32,460 nucleotides of DNA from Nakamurella alba (GTDB lineage: Bacteria; Actinomycetota; Actinomycetes; Mycobacteriales; Nakamurellaceae), in NCBI RefSeq assembly GCF_009707545.1, contig NZ_WLYK01000014.1:1-32460 (forward strand), written 5' to 3'. Shown piece after piece: positions 16,788-26,411 of this stretch. The position numbers and the translations under genes are program-made. Position 1 is the first letter of the stretch. Every line of letters starts with the position of its first letter. The notes under the pieces are model-generated. The model saw only the letters and a list, made by a program, of their open reading frames with translations, did no database searches and had not been told where the DNA came from.

Positions 16788-16954
16788 CGCAGCAGGATGA
16801 CGCGTGCGGCGTAGTACACCCAGCCGCAGCCCGGGACCCTTAGGTTCCGGCGATTCATGTGACCGGCGAGGCGTTCCGCTCCCCACCGGGTGCGGCACCG
16901 AGCGACGGGGGCGTCTTGCCCCCGCGCCAGGTTCCTCACTACCCACGTGCTCAT
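16784..16954 (-). CDS. Possible small basic protein, 56 residues
   Basis: ATG 16954 (minus) begins MSTWVVRNLARGQDAPVA; the end is CGWVYYAARVILLR. It is arginine-rich with an aromatic tail. GGTGA lies upstream but too far for a good ribosome site. It converges with the frameshifted membrane gene. No family recognised; it may be chance. Confidence 0.3.
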   Translation of the reverse strand: MSTWVVRNLARGQDAPVARCRTRWGAERLAGHMNRRNLRVPGCGWVYYAARVILLR

Positions 16955-17115
16955 AACGCACGATTCACCCACGCGCCGCGCCCACTGTCCCCGCCCAGTT
17001 GCGTCCCCGAGCGATGCCAGCGAGTGTCTCTCCAGATGTATGGGTAGTGGTGTCTCGCTGGCCCGTCTTCTCTGGCGAGCCGGATGGCCCGTAGGTCCCG
17101 CCGGTCGGTCAGACG

Positions 17116-17144
17116 TTGGGACCGCCCGAACGTACAGGCAGTAT
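17116..17144 (+). promoter_or_regulatory. Candidate promoter of the small acidic gene
   Basis: TTGGGA (17116-17121), a 17-base spacer and CAGTAT (17139-17144), about 20 bases before the start codon at 17165. The match is moderate. Confidence 0.35.
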
Positions 17145-17164
17145 TCCGACCAGGAGGGATCGAC

Positions 17165-17371
17165 ATGACCGACGAGGCCAGCGAGCAGAAGGCTGAGGCG
17201 GCACGTGGTGCGGCCGCAAGTCACGAGGTGGGTATGGACGCAGACGATCCCAGCCGAGCAGACGAGCAGGGGGAGAACGACGCGGTCCCGGATCCGGTGA
17301 CCGGTGACACCGACCATCACGCAGGGCTGGGTCACGCCGCGGATAATCCGGCCAAGGAGCCGCCGGCCTAG
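17165..17371 (+). CDS. Small acidic hydrophilic protein, 68 residues
   Basis: ATG 17165 has AGGAGGG at ideal distance, the best ribosome site in this part of the window. The protein is almost wholly hydrophilic (ASEQKAEAARGAAA, MDADDPSRADEQGEND, PVTGDTDHHAG) and ends in NPAKEPPA. It has no hydrophobic core and is probably disordered. Such short acidic proteins are common in actinobacteria, but I recognise no family. It stands alone, with no close neighbour on either strand. Confidence 0.6.
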   Translation: MTDEASEQKAEAARGAAASHEVGMDADDPSRADEQGENDAVPDPVTGDTDHHAGLGHAADNPAKEPPA

Positions 17372-17650
17372 CGGTGCCCCCGCGTGTTCGGTACCGAGTA
17401 GGTGAATTTACTGCGGGTCGTACTACACCGGATGCCTGAACGATCTGGCTCGCACCTGGAGCGAGTGAGCAGCTGGCTTCCGCAGGTAGCTCCTCCGCCA
17501 GAGCAGATGTTGAGCATGCTCTAGACATCTCCGGCTGCGTGACAGGTGGCGGCTCGCTACGATCAAGCACTCGACAAGATCCGTGCGTGAGCCGTTAGTC
17601 GACCGGGGACCGGCCAGCAGTCCACGGGGGGAGCCGTTGAAGGAGCCACT

Positions 17651-17881
17651 ATGCGCAAGCACCTCGTCGTCAACTGGCGCGCTCACAGCAGAGACCTGCC
17701 CGATGTGCTCGACCTGGAGAAACTGCTCCGGGACCTCTCCCCACCGGCGCTGAACGAATATCTCAACCAGGACTGGACCGTCGTCTCGCACAGCATCGCC
17801 CCGGACGGTGACGAGCTGATCATCAGCTTCCTGCTTGCCGAGCCCTCGCCTATCCGCAGGCGTGAAGCCGGGAAGCCGTAA
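17651..17881 (+). CDS. Hypothetical small protein, 76 residues
   Basis: ATG 17651 follows AAGGAG at five bases. The sequence MRKHLVVNWRAHSRDLPDV, LEKLLRDLSPPALNEYLNQ, DWTVVSHSIAPDGDELI and a basic end IRRREAGKP suggests a small folded alpha/beta protein. Codon use is typical of the host. No family recognised and no operon partner visible. Confidence 0.6.
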   Translation: MRKHLVVNWRAHSRDLPDVLDLEKLLRDLSPPALNEYLNQDWTVVSHSIAPDGDELIISFLLAEPSPIRRREAGKP

Positions 17882-18894
17882 CCGCCACCTGCGTCCCCGA
17901 CGCATCGAGGGGCTAGACATTGCCGGCGTGGACCTCAACCACCATCTGCCGCAATTCGTGCGCCTGCATGGTCATCGAGAGATCTAGGAGATCTGGTGGG
18001 GACTACTGGCTTAGAAGGCGCGGGTAAGAGGCCCGCGTGTCCGAGATTCACTCCACTCTCCGGTGCGTTGAATACTGCGTACGGTTCTTCGGATAGGTCC
18101 AGGTGCGGGTTCAGTCGGCGGGGCGGGTCCCGTTGGTGTCCCCGAACTTAAAGGTGCCTAAGTCGCCAGGTAGCCCCCTGAGGGGCGGAGGACCGGCCGA
18201 GTTTCGCAGGCCGTGTTCGATGCACAAGTCTGCGCAGGACCGACTGGCTTCCGTCGGGTCAGCTGCTGGACACGAAAGTGGCAGGGCGCTACCACCTCAC
18301 CCCGGCCCCGGGGTGAGGGTCGTGCGGATACAGCTGGCCAAAGCTGGGCAGTCAGTCGGCGAGAGACGCGGCCAGTGCCGTGCAGACGAACGCTCGTTGC
18401 ATCAGGCGCAGGTGGGTGCAAGGTCAAGTTGATGAACCGGTCGGGTCCGGTCCGGTCCGTCGTCGGGCGGCGTGCTGATGCGGCAGAGTTAGGTGGATAC
18501 TCGGTTCGTGCACTGGCGGGTGCCCCAGGGACCTTGAACTACGCCATGCCCGACGACGTTCGACCTCAAGCGTACGACAGGTCGGCGTGGGTAGGGTCCA
18601 GATGTAGGGGCCGGTCTGGGGTGCCACCGGTGCCGTGGCTGGGCATTCTTCGCCGAAACAAACTTAGAAGCCCACGGCATCGAAAGCATTGCAGCACAGT
18701 GCAGTTTTATTATCGCTGCATTGTTCGCCGTGGCGGTGCAAGTTGCTTGCCGGGCGGCGCAGGGGTTGCCGTACTTCTTGGCAGGCCGGCACATCGCAGC
18801 GCAACCGCATTCAGGCCCGCCCCGTCAGCAGTAGACGGCAGTGACGGTCGCCACGAAGTGTCAGCAGATATGTGGCAGTTCGTCCGGAGAACCC
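17882..18894. other. About 1 kb without a supported gene
   Basis: No ORF here has both a start signal and protein-like composition. One start-less frame at about 18610-18835 contains a stretch like a membrane helix (FIIAALFAVAVQVAC) preceded by CHRC, and could be a gene remnant. A tRNA-like stretch near 18000 does not fold as a tRNA. Confidence 0.4.
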
Positions 18895-19029
18895 ATGAGC
18901 GACCGAGGCGCGCTCGAGACCTTACTGACCGCTCGGCGGAGTCTGCAGACATGGTGGAGACCACAGACCAGGTCCGCGACTGACGCGTACTCGCCTTGGT
19001 CACCGTTCCGGTTACGTTGGATCAGGTGA
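18895..19029 (+). CDS. Possible 44-residue basic peptide
   Basis: ATG 18895 has GGAGA five bases upstream and encodes MSDRGALETLLTARRSLQT followed by a Trp/Arg-rich tail. The ribosome site is its only strong support. No family recognised. Confidence 0.25.
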   Translation: MSDRGALETLLTARRSLQTWWRPQTRSATDAYSPWSPFRLRWIR

Positions 19030-19273
19030 ACGGCACCTCGCTGCGGTAGGCTCGGGTTCTCTAGCCGGGTGGTCGCCTGATTCGGCGTCTGTTCTGACGA
19101 GCCTGCGCCCTCCCCCGACGGTGGAAACGGGGAGCCCGATCTTCGTCGTGCAGAACTTCGGGTTGGGCCTGTCGTCTGCCACCATCACTGCCGCAGCATC
19201 GTCAGCCTGACGATGCGGAACACGCTGGGCGCTGGATCACCGAGACCAATCCTGAGTTGAGGCGGAGTCGGAT

Positions 19274-19675
19274 TCACTCGGGATGGTTTGCCACCCATGA
19301 CCATGCATCCTCAGGTAGGTCCTCAAGGATTATGGAGCGTCCAGGTGGCCAGAGGGTCGGTGCTGCCCACTGTCCAGCGCTATGAGCTTGTCGGGCAATA
19401 CGCGGTGGCAGCTGTTCGCGGATGTGGCCCCGGAGCCAGTTCTGTGCTTCTGCGCTCAGCGAACAGAACCAACGGAAAAGCTCGACTTCGTAGCGGGTGG
19501 CCTGCCACTGCGCCCCTCGAGGACCAACCTGAATTGTCCCGGTGAAGGTGTAGACCGCACCATCAACCTCGATTGTCTCACCCCGCCAGGGATGTTGGCG
19601 CTCCCCGACCCACACAAGATCCCCGCTGGGCGTGCCTCGGAACGGCCCGTCGACAAGCACGATGAGGAACGTCAC
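19274..19675 (-). CDS. Hypothetical protein, 133 residues
   Basis: The frame begins at GTG 19675 (minus): TFLIVLVDGPFRGTPSGDL, then VWVGERQHPWRGETIEVDG and a short beta-rich N-terminal half (VYTFTGTIQVG). An alpha-helical part follows: FRWFCSLSAEAQNWLRGHI. It ends DLPEDAWSWVANHPE. Composition and codon use look like a genuine soluble protein rich in tryptophan. The ribosome site is weak. I do not recognise the family, and no neighbour suggests a role. Confidence 0.5.
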   Translation of the reverse strand: MTFLIVLVDGPFRGTPSGDLVWVGERQHPWRGETIEVDGAVYTFTGTIQVGPRGAQWQATRYEVELFRWFCSLSAEAQNWLRGHIREQLPPRIARQAHSAGQWAAPTLWPPGRSIILEDLPEDAWSWVANHPE

Positions 19676-20008
19676 GGGATCCAGGATGGCCTGTCGCTTC
19701 GAACACCGCTATAGCAGCCAGTGATCGAGCGACTCGCATCCGAGCCCTCCTCTACTTCTGTGTAGTCGGGTGGGGCGAAGCTAGTCACCACCGCTATCGC
19801 GTAGACACACTTTCGGGCCGCAGCCACGAGAGTGCTGCTTCGCCCTTGAGTAGTTCGCCGCGGACACCTTCTGTAGCGGACGTAATCTTTGGCATTCAAC
19901 TTCGGTGAGCTCCTAGAACGGCTCGACTGCGCGGCCTACTTTCGTCGCACCAGCCCCAAACACCGGCCACCACAACGGGATCGGCCCGGGCCGACGAAGG
20001 AGAACACC
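19676..20008. other. Intergenic region before the secreted DTR-type protein
   Basis: No gene seen. A TAATCT hexamer at 19883-19888 could be a -10 box but has no convincing -35 partner. An in-frame extension of the next gene upstream to 19889 exists, but the ribosome site favours 20009. Confidence 0.4.
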
Positions 20009-20866
20009 ATGCGAAAGTGGATTCATCTCGTCACCGCCGCAGCTGCTGTCGCGGCGATCACCGCAGCAAGCGTGGGATCGGTCTCTGCTGCCGTCCCCCG
20101 GCCGTCGGCCGTGCCCGCTCCAGCATCCTCGGCTCCAGTGGTCAATGCGGCACCGCCCCTCGTCACTGTTCAGGAATCGGTGTACGTGGCGATCATCCCC
20201 TGCCGCATCGTCGATACTCGCCTGATCGGCGGCCCGTTCGCCAGCCGACAGGTCCGCTCGTACAACGTCAGTGGCTCGGTGGGCTTCCCCGCGCAAGGTG
20301 GACGCAACGGAGGCTGCGGGATCCCCTCCACCGCCACGGCGATCGCCGCCAGCATGACCGCCGTTGGCCCGACCGGTACTGGGTACCTCAGGGCATGGCC
20401 AGCGAACAAGAACGAGCCCAACGCCACGCTCGTGAACTACACCAAGGGCATCAACACCGAGAACGGAGCCATCGTACCTATCCAGGCTGGCGCCGCCCCG
20501 GGCATCAAGGCGAAGAACTACGCCGGGCCGACGGGCCTGGTCATCGACGTTACCGGCTACTTCGCCCCGCAGATCGCTGTTTCCCTGGATGCCACCGGCG
20601 GCATCCTGGGCGGCGGCCTAGGAATCAACGACGTCGTCCACACCACGGGCTCCGGAACCTACCTCCTCGAGACCGATGTCGACATCAGCAACTGTATCCC
20701 CACCGTCATCTCGACCAGCCCACTCGTCGGCGGCCTGCTGGGTGGCTCACAGGCGCAGGCGCTGATCGTCGACGCCAACCACATCCAGGTGCAGGTCGGA
20801 ACGCTGGATCTGGCCGGCATTCTGACCCTCGGCGATGCCCCCATCACCCTGTCCCTGAACTGCTGA
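20009..20866 (+). CDS. Secreted protein with a DTR...VTGYF repeat-type beta domain
   Basis: 285 residues. ATG 20009 has AAGGAG six bases upstream and starts a signal peptide: MRKWIHL, a long Ala-rich core, and a likely SAA cleavage near residue 28. After a Pro/Ala linker comes a domain common in actinobacterial exported proteins: PCRIVDTR, GCGIPSTATAIAASMTAV, GYLRAWPANKNEPNATLVN, NGAIVPI and VIDVTGYFAP. About 100 more residues (GGILGGGLGINDVV, YLLETDVDISNC, a single C-terminal Cys) form an unassigned domain. The two cysteines NC near residue 230 and at the end may pair. It probably sits outside the cell. A strong terminator follows, so it is a single-gene unit. Confidence 0.75.
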   Translation: MRKWIHLVTAAAAVAAITAASVGSVSAAVPRPSAVPAPASSAPVVNAAPPLVTVQESVYVAIIPCRIVDTRLIGGPFASRQVRSYNVSGSVGFPAQGGRNGGCGIPSTATAIAASMTAVGPTGTGYLRAWPANKNEPNATLVNYTKGINTENGAIVPIQAGAAPGIKAKNYAGPTGLVIDVTGYFAPQIAVSLDATGGILGGGLGINDVVHTTGSGTYLLETDVDISNCIPTVISTSPLVGGLLGGSQAQALIVDANHIQVQVGTLDLAGILTLGDAPITLSLNC

Positions 20867-20942
20867 CCAGGCCACCGCAACCGCAGAGCAAGGCACTGAC
20901 CCCGGCCCTCTGAGTCCAGCCGCAAGCGGACCAGATGCGCGA

Positions 20943-20979
20943 AGCGCCCCCGTCCACGAAATAGGTGGGCGGGGGCGCT
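20943..20979 (+). terminator. Strong GC stem-loop terminator
   Basis: AGCGCCCCCGTCCAC, a 7-base loop GAAATAG, then GTGGGCGGGGGCGCT: 15 pairs with one G-U. It lies 77 bases after the stop of the secreted protein gene, with only a weak T-rich tail, as usual in high-GC genomes. Confidence 0.8.
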
Positions 20980-21450
20980 GCGACTTGGTTATGGACTGAA
21001 CCGCCCGAGACTCTGTACCTGTCCGGTCCTATGTGGTCGCAGCCCCAGTTCGAATGCGGCGTAATGTTTCTAGCCTGCACACCCGGGTATCGATGCCCGG
21101 GGTAACACGCAGGCGACGGTTGTTGTAACCGTATACCTAGCCGGGTGGAGTACTCGACGTCGGTGTGCGACTGGGACGGCCTTCGTGGAAGTCCCCGGTT
21201 TGATGCACTCGGCCCTGAACGGCCCGTGGATTGTCTCTCTCCGGGTGTTGCGCACCCAACGTCGACCGTGCCGACAGAGGCAACCCCCACGACCAGGCCG
21301 GTCGGCTAGGCGCTGCCTCAAGCGCACGGCATCACTTGGGTGGCGGCCCCATCGTACTGTTGCCACTACCGGCGGGCAGATCCGGCACGAGCGGGTGGAT
21401 CACAACGCCCGAGCGCAGAAGGGTTACGACAAGCACGATATGAACGAAAC
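20980..21450. other. Stretch without a supported gene
   Basis: It contains an imperfect hairpin at about 21076-21114 (GCCTGC and CACCCGGG facing CCCGGGGT and GCAGGC) that might be a terminator for a minus-strand transcript. Overlapping ORFs on both strands lack support. Confidence 0.35.
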
Positions 21451-21695
21451 ATGCCGGCCAATCATCGACAACCGTCCAGCCGCTACCGACGCTTTACCAA
21501 GTACCTCCTCGTCATCCTCGCCATCGTCGGCCTGCTCCCCCTATGGGTCTGCACCTGGGCCACGATCACCCGGGCCCGCACCGGGCACTGGCCACCCAAC
21601 GCCTGGATCTACGGTCTGTGTTCTCCGTGTTTGTACTTGCATGGCTCAACCTGCTCAGGCGGTCCCGCAAGATACGCAGCTTGTCTCATCATTGA
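21451..21695 (+). pseudogene. Small two-helix membrane protein, single-base frameshift
   Basis: ATG 21451 begins MPANHRQPSSRYRRFTKY, then a helix LLVILAIVGLLPLWVCTW, then ITRARTGHWPPNAWIYGL. A shift near 21620 is needed to reach FSVFVLAWLNLLRRSRK and the end IRSLSHH, which supplies a second helix. Restoring one base (CTGTGTTC to CTGGTGTTC) rejoins them. Basic ends on both sides fit a small inner-membrane hairpin protein. It is either a fresh pseudogene or a sequencing error. Confidence 0.5.
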
Positions 21696-21856
21696 ACCTA
21701 TCTCGAGTCGCTTTAAGGGGAGTCCGATTGATGCTCCGTCCTCCTCGGGACGGTTAGTCCTCCCCCAGCAGCGTCAAGTCGGTGAGGTGTGCTGCCGCAG
21801 CTGCCGCCCCGCATCTTGACAGCTGTCCCCCCGGTCAGCCTGCGTCTGCGCTGATC

Positions 21857-21948
21857 TCGCCGTCATGACCACCGTCTCGCGCAGCGTCACCGAGCCAAGC
21901 AACCTCGCCATCACGACCACCGCGTCGCGCAGCGTCACCGAGCCATAA
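21857..21948. repeat. Two tandem copies of a 48-bp unit
   Basis: Units at 21857-21904 and 21905-21948 share TCGCC(G/A)TCA(T/C)GACCACC and TCGCGCAGCGTCACCGAGCCA. In the minus-strand frame this is a 16-residue duplication around GSVTLR. The surrounding stretch 21696-22221 holds no other supported feature; a minus-strand frame ending at 21935 (FAVDRREVREAIRLAYP) looks protein-like but has no usable start. Confidence 0.7.
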
Positions 21949-22221
21949 TCAGCGCCAGGTCTGGGTGCGGGCAGCTCAAGGTCGGGTACGCAAGGCGGAT
22001 CGCTTCGCGGACCTCTCTGCGGTCGACGGCGAACACCAGCGGCATTGTCACCCGGGATCTCCGACACGCGGCGGTCGCGGTGCACACCACGGTGCACGTG
22101 TCCTGAGCCATCACTCCGACGACCGTAGAGCACGTGAACCTGCACCGCCAGACACACCCGTCCGGGCCGGAGAGTTCACTTGTCCCAGTACCACCAGGGA
22201 TAGATAACGTCCGTCGCCGTA

Positions 22222-22230
22222 GGAGGGGCG
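22222..22230. repeat. Target site duplication, left copy
   Basis: GGAGGGGCG, repeated exactly at 23660-23668 on the other side of the IS256-type element. Nine bases fits the 8-9 bp duplications known for IS256-family transposition. Confidence 0.9.
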
Positions 22231-23659
22231 GGTGACGTCCCGGCGAGTGGTGTAGGAGGTCAGGGGCCTTGTCGGCGTGGGTGACCGCGTTGGAGGGGGC
22301 CATCGTGTGACGGTCGGTGAGACCACGCCAATGGTTCTCACGGAAGGACACGAACACACGATGGCCCTGGATCAGGGGGCCTTGCTCGAGCTGCTCGAGG
22401 AACTCAAGGACACAGGCGTCGAGGAACGGATCCGTGCTGCTGCCCGGACGATCTACCAGGCTCTGATCGATGCGGAGCTGACATCGGTGATCGGTGCCGG
22501 CCTCCACGAGCGGACCGAGTCCCGCACCAACCAGCGCAACGGTCACCGGCCGCGGACGCTGTCCACGATCGCCGGTGATCTGGAGCTGCAGATCCCGAAA
22601 CTCCGTACGGGGTCGTTCTCACCGGTCGTTGTTGGAGCGGCGCCGCCGGGTCGATCAGTGCCTGTTCGCGGTGGTGATGGAGGCCTATCTGCACGGCACC
22701 TCGACCCGCAAGGTCGACGACCTGGTCAAGGCGCTCGGCGCCGATTCCGGGATCTCCAAATCGGAGGTGTCGCGGATCTGCGCGGACCTGGACGTGGAGG
22801 TCGCCGCGTTCCGCGACCGGTCGTTGGCCGACCAGCAGTTCCGGTACATGTCCCTGGACGCCACCTACTGCAAGGCGAGGGTCAACCACCGGGTCGTATC
22901 CCAGGCCGTCGCCGTCGCCGTCGCCACCCGGCGGCCGTCGCCGCCGACGGCCGCCGCGAGGGGCTGGGCTCCGACGTCGGCGACCGGCGAGGACGGGGCG
23001 TTCTGGACCGCGTTCCTGCGCACTCTCAAGACCCGTGGACTGGCCGGGGTGCAGCTGGTCATCTCCGACGCCCACGCCGGGCTGCAGGCCGCGATCGGGG
23101 CGGTGTTCCTGGGTGCGGGGTGGCAGCGCTGCCGGGTCCACTTCCTGCGCAACGTGTTGGCGAACGTGCCCAAGGGGCACGCGGAGATGGTGGCCGCTGC
23201 GATCCGCACGATCTTCGCCCAGCCCGACCCGGCGCATGTCCGGGACCAGGTCGACGTGATCGCCGGCATGCTCGGCCGACAGTTCCAGAAGGTCGAAACA
23301 CAGCTGCTGGCCGCCAAAGGTGGACGTGACCGCGTTCGCGGACTTCACGGTCTCGCACTGGAAGAAGATCTGGTCGACCGACCCGCTGGAACGGGTCAAC
23401 GAGGAGATCAAACGCCGCACCGACGTCGTGGGTGTGTTCCCCAACCCGGCCGCGCTGCTCCGCCTGGCCGGCTCGGTGCTGATCGAGACCCACGACGAGT
23501 GGCAGGTCTCCGAACGCCGCTACTTCTCCGAAGCGTCCATGGCCCAACTCACCGGCACCACCAAGGAGGTGGCGCCACCGGCCACCCTCACTGCATGATC
23601 AACCCGAACTCGCTGCCCCGAACACGGTGACGATCTACACCACCTGACGGGACGTCACC
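22231..23659 (+). mobile_element. Complete IS256-family insertion sequence, 1429 bp
   Basis: Both ends begin GGTGACGTCCCG; over the first 32 bases the left end and the reverse complement of the right end match at 26 positions. The 9-bp flanking duplication GGAGGGGCG shows a simple insertion not rearranged since. The first 113 bases are identical to the start of another copy at 32348. It carries one transposase gene, which is frameshifted. Insertion was into a stretch with no recognised gene. Confidence 0.93.
22331..23598 (+). pseudogene. IS256-family (Mutator-like) transposase, multiply frameshifted
   Basis: From ATG 22331 the frame covers the N-terminus (ALLELLEELKDTGVEERIR, RTNQRNGHRPRTLST, LELQIPKLRTGSFSP). 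An extra G near 22625 moves it to SLLERRRRVDQCLFAVVM, the KVDDLVKALG helix and the DATYCKARV aspartate site. Two compensating shifts (about 22930 and 22985) enclose ADGRREGLGSDVGD. VQLVISDAHAGL carries the second aspartate. A last +1 shift at about 23319 leads to HWKKIWSTDPLERVNEEIK with the glutamate, and the gene ends EVAPPATLTA. All three catalytic acids are present but no single frame joins them. Family length (about 420 residues) matches when frames are merged. Confidence 0.85.
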
Positions 23660-23668
23660 GGAGGGGCG
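23660..23668. repeat. Target site duplication, right copy
   Basis: GGAGGGGCG, identical to 22222-22230. Confidence 0.9.
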
Positions 23669-23700
23669 CACCGCAGTCCCCACGTTCGAGGTGAACACGC

Positions 23701-23844
23701 ATGCTCGATCGCATCGGGACCGCAATCATCGGCATCGCCGATTCGCTCGGCCTGAGCCAGGCAAGTGCGATTGTCTCGACCGCGGCTCCTGCAGCCATCG
23801 CGCGGCCGGCCCGCCCGCCCCATGCGCGCCAGCTTTCCGGCTAG
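23701..23844 (+). CDS. Possible small protein, 47 residues
   Basis: ATG 23701 has GAGGTG seven bases upstream and encodes MLDRIGTAIIGIADSLGLS with a hydrophobic, alanine-rich centre and a basic tail ending HARQLSG. No family recognised; it lies between two mobile elements and may be a fragment. Confidence 0.25.
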   Translation: MLDRIGTAIIGIADSLGLSQASAIVSTAAPAAIARPARPPHARQLSG

Positions 23845-23980
23845 CAGCTCTGTCAACCGACCGACCAAGCTGGTGCTTTGGATGCCGTGCATGTCCGTAG
23901 ACCTTGTAGGGCTTGGAAGGCTTGGAGTCATGAATCCCACCGGCATGTCCGGAGATTCGGAGCTCGAGAGGCTTGGAGTC

Positions 23981-24690
<710 letters not shown>

Positions 24691-24731
24691 GCTTGTGTCG
24701 TCAATTCGGTCGTCAACGAACAGGAGCGATC

Positions 24732-25463
24732 GTGGTAGACCCTGACAGCCCCCAAGGCCGCGGTGACGCCGCCGCTGTCCTTCCTGCCGTTCGGCCTGGC
24801 GCCGGCGGGGGTCTGGACCGTCGGCGGATCCTGGGCGCAGCGATCGAGATCATCGACACCGACGGTCTCCGTGCACTGACCATGCGCAGGGTCGGGAGCC
24901 GCCTCGGCGTTGAAGCTATGGCCATCTACCACTACATTCCAGGCCGAGAAGCAATGCTCGACGGCATCGTGGAGGTCGTCATCGACGAACTCTACGGCGA
25001 TCCGGACGTGTACCTCGCCCACCCCGATTGGCAGGAATACCTCCAACGCCTAGCCCACGGCGTCCGCCGTATCGCCCTGGCCCACCCCGAGGTTTTTCCT
25101 CTGATCGCCACGCGTCCACCCGCCGCCCCGTGGGTGCGCCCCCCTCTGCGCAGCCTGCGATGGATGGAATCCTTCCTACACACCCTGATCGACTGCGGCT
25201 TCTCTGATCGCGCGGCCGTCGCTGCCTATCAAGCCTTCAGCAGCTTCCTACTCGGCCACCTGCTGCTCGAGGTCTCCGCGCAGGGCGCCGACATCGGACC
25301 CATCCCCGAAGCCGACCCAGGACCCGTCAAACCGGCAGACCTCGACGAGTATCCGCTTCTGCAGCGTCTTTCGCCTCAACTCGCCGAAGATCACTCCGCG
25401 GAGGAGTTTGAGGAGTCACTCGAAACCCTGCTGAACCGACTCGAGACATTCGGCAAGGACTGA
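24732..25463 (+). CDS. TetR/AcrR-family transcriptional regulator
   Basis: 243 residues from GTG 24732, with AGGAG five bases upstream. After a loose 27-residue arm, RRRILGAAIEIIDTDG starts the DNA-binding three-helix unit, with the recognition HTH at about residues 50-69 (LTMRRVGSRLGVEAMAIYH). The rest matches the TetR_C_1 ligand domain (HPDWQEYLQRLAHGVRRIA, PLRSLRWMESFLHTLIDCG, YQAFSSFLLGHLLLE). Members bind DNA as dimers and release on small-molecule binding, often controlling efflux or catabolic genes. No such target gene is next to it: an IS3 remnant lies upstream and debris downstream, so its natural partner was probably lost. The gene is intact with host-like codons. Confidence 0.85.
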   Translation: MVDPDSPQGRGDAAAVLPAVRPGAGGGLDRRRILGAAIEIIDTDGLRALTMRRVGSRLGVEAMAIYHYIPGREAMLDGIVEVVIDELYGDPDVYLAHPDWQEYLQRLAHGVRRIALAHPEVFPLIATRPPAAPWVRPPLRSLRWMESFLHTLIDCGFSDRAAVAAYQAFSSFLLGHLLLEVSAQGADIGPIPEADPGPVKPADLDEYPLLQRLSPQLAEDHSAEEFEESLETLLNRLETFGKD

Positions 25464-26009
25464 ATGTTGGGCTGTCCGCCGCAGGCCCACCGAACCCCGC
25501 TCAAAACATCGGACGCTACGCACCACTAATGGAATGGCCATCCCTCCGCCGTGGAGGGTTGTACTAGCGACGGCCAGCCCGGTCGACGGACGGGAATGGG
25601 TAGGGCATAGCCGGGGTCGAACCGGCGCGATGATGTTGCTCGCACGCTCATGGCCTGCCGAGGCGAGCCTCACAGGTGTCATCCAACCTGACGCGGTGCA
25701 AGTCCGCCACAGGTCAAGGTGATCGCCGGCAGGTTCGTCGGGCACGTGGTCAGAGCTAATTCGCTGGCAGTAGAGGCCGACATCCTCCGTTCGGGGACCG
25801 CCCGGTTTGGGATCGAGGCGGCGAGAAGACTCGGACTGACCCCGTCAACTGGGGCTGAATTCTGCTAGGGGGCGACGTGGGGTTCTAGCCGACCTGCTCT
25901 TGTCCGGGGCAGGCCGCACCCTCGTGAGTCAACCCTAGTTGTCCGAGGAGCCCGCTCGGGATACGGGCACCACACCTGCTCTCGTCGGTGCTCTCTGGTC
26001 GCATCCGGG
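25464..26009. other. About 550 bp without a supported gene
   Basis: No ORF with a start signal was found. A segment near 25660-25720 (GCGAGCCTCACAGG, then GGTGCAAGTCCGCC) faintly resembles parts of bacterial group II introns, but no intron ORF or domain V was seen. A start-less frame runs into the zinc-ribbon gene from about 25866. Confidence 0.35.
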
Positions 26010-26147
26010 GTGGTGCGGCCGCACCGTGGCCCGGTACGTCACACCTGCCTCCGGTGTGGTTCCCCAATGATCGGACGAGCTAATCGCCGGTACTGCTCGA
26101 ACGCGTGCCGGCAAGCGGCGCAAGTGCGACAGGCCCGATTCCTCTGA
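26010..26147 (+). CDS. Mini zinc-ribbon protein, 45 residues
   Basis: The frame encodes HTCLRCGSPMIGRANRRY followed by CSNACRQAAQVRQARFL: CxxC, then CxxxC in an RRYC..ACRQAA context. This is a well-known short zinc-binding motif of actinobacterial regulators and mobile-element proteins, usually N- or C-terminal to a larger chain. Here it may be all that remains of a longer gene, because the frame is open back to 25866 and shows another CSRRC pair there. GTG 26010 is the best start but lacks a ribosome site. Confidence 0.45.
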   Translation: MVRPHRGPVRHTCLRCGSPMIGRANRRYCSNACRQAAQVRQARFL

Positions 26148-26190
26148 TTAGGGCGGCGCAGCGGTGCCGAGGTGAGAGCATTCGTCTGTG

Positions 26191-26271
26191 ATGTGGGTGA
26201 TTCTGGGGGCGTTGGGGTTGTTGTCCGTCGCGACGTTCGTGGTCGCGTGGATAACCCGCAGCACTGGGTGA
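26191..26271 (+). CDS. Possible single-helix membrane peptide, 26 residues
   Basis: ATG 26191 encodes MWVILGALGLLSVATFVV followed by AWITRSTG: one membrane helix with a positive tail. Single-helix peptides are plausible genes but there is no ribosome site; GTG 26188 is an alternative start. Confidence 0.3.
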   Translation: MWVILGALGLLSVATFVVAWITRSTG

Positions 26272-26411
26272 TCGGTGAGCCGAGCCGCGCTTCAGGCGGG
26301 CTGGACTAGGCGCAAGCGAGGGCGGCGACGACCACCTTTGCCGCCGGAGGGACTGGCGTTGGAGATTGCGGTTCGGCGCCGACGGGGTGCAAGATGTTGA
26401 CCCTTCGAGGG

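Noticed and set aside
17990..18065. tRNA-like stretch with GTCCGAGATTCACTCC
   Set aside because: No acceptor stem or consistent D and anticodon arms could be paired.
21030..21065. CAGTTCGAATGC resembling a tRNA T-loop
   Set aside because: The flanking bases do not form a T-stem and there is no CCA or acceptor stem.
25660..25725. Possible group II intron fragment
   Set aside because: Only short resemblance to intron domain sequences; no domain V or reverse transcriptase nearby.
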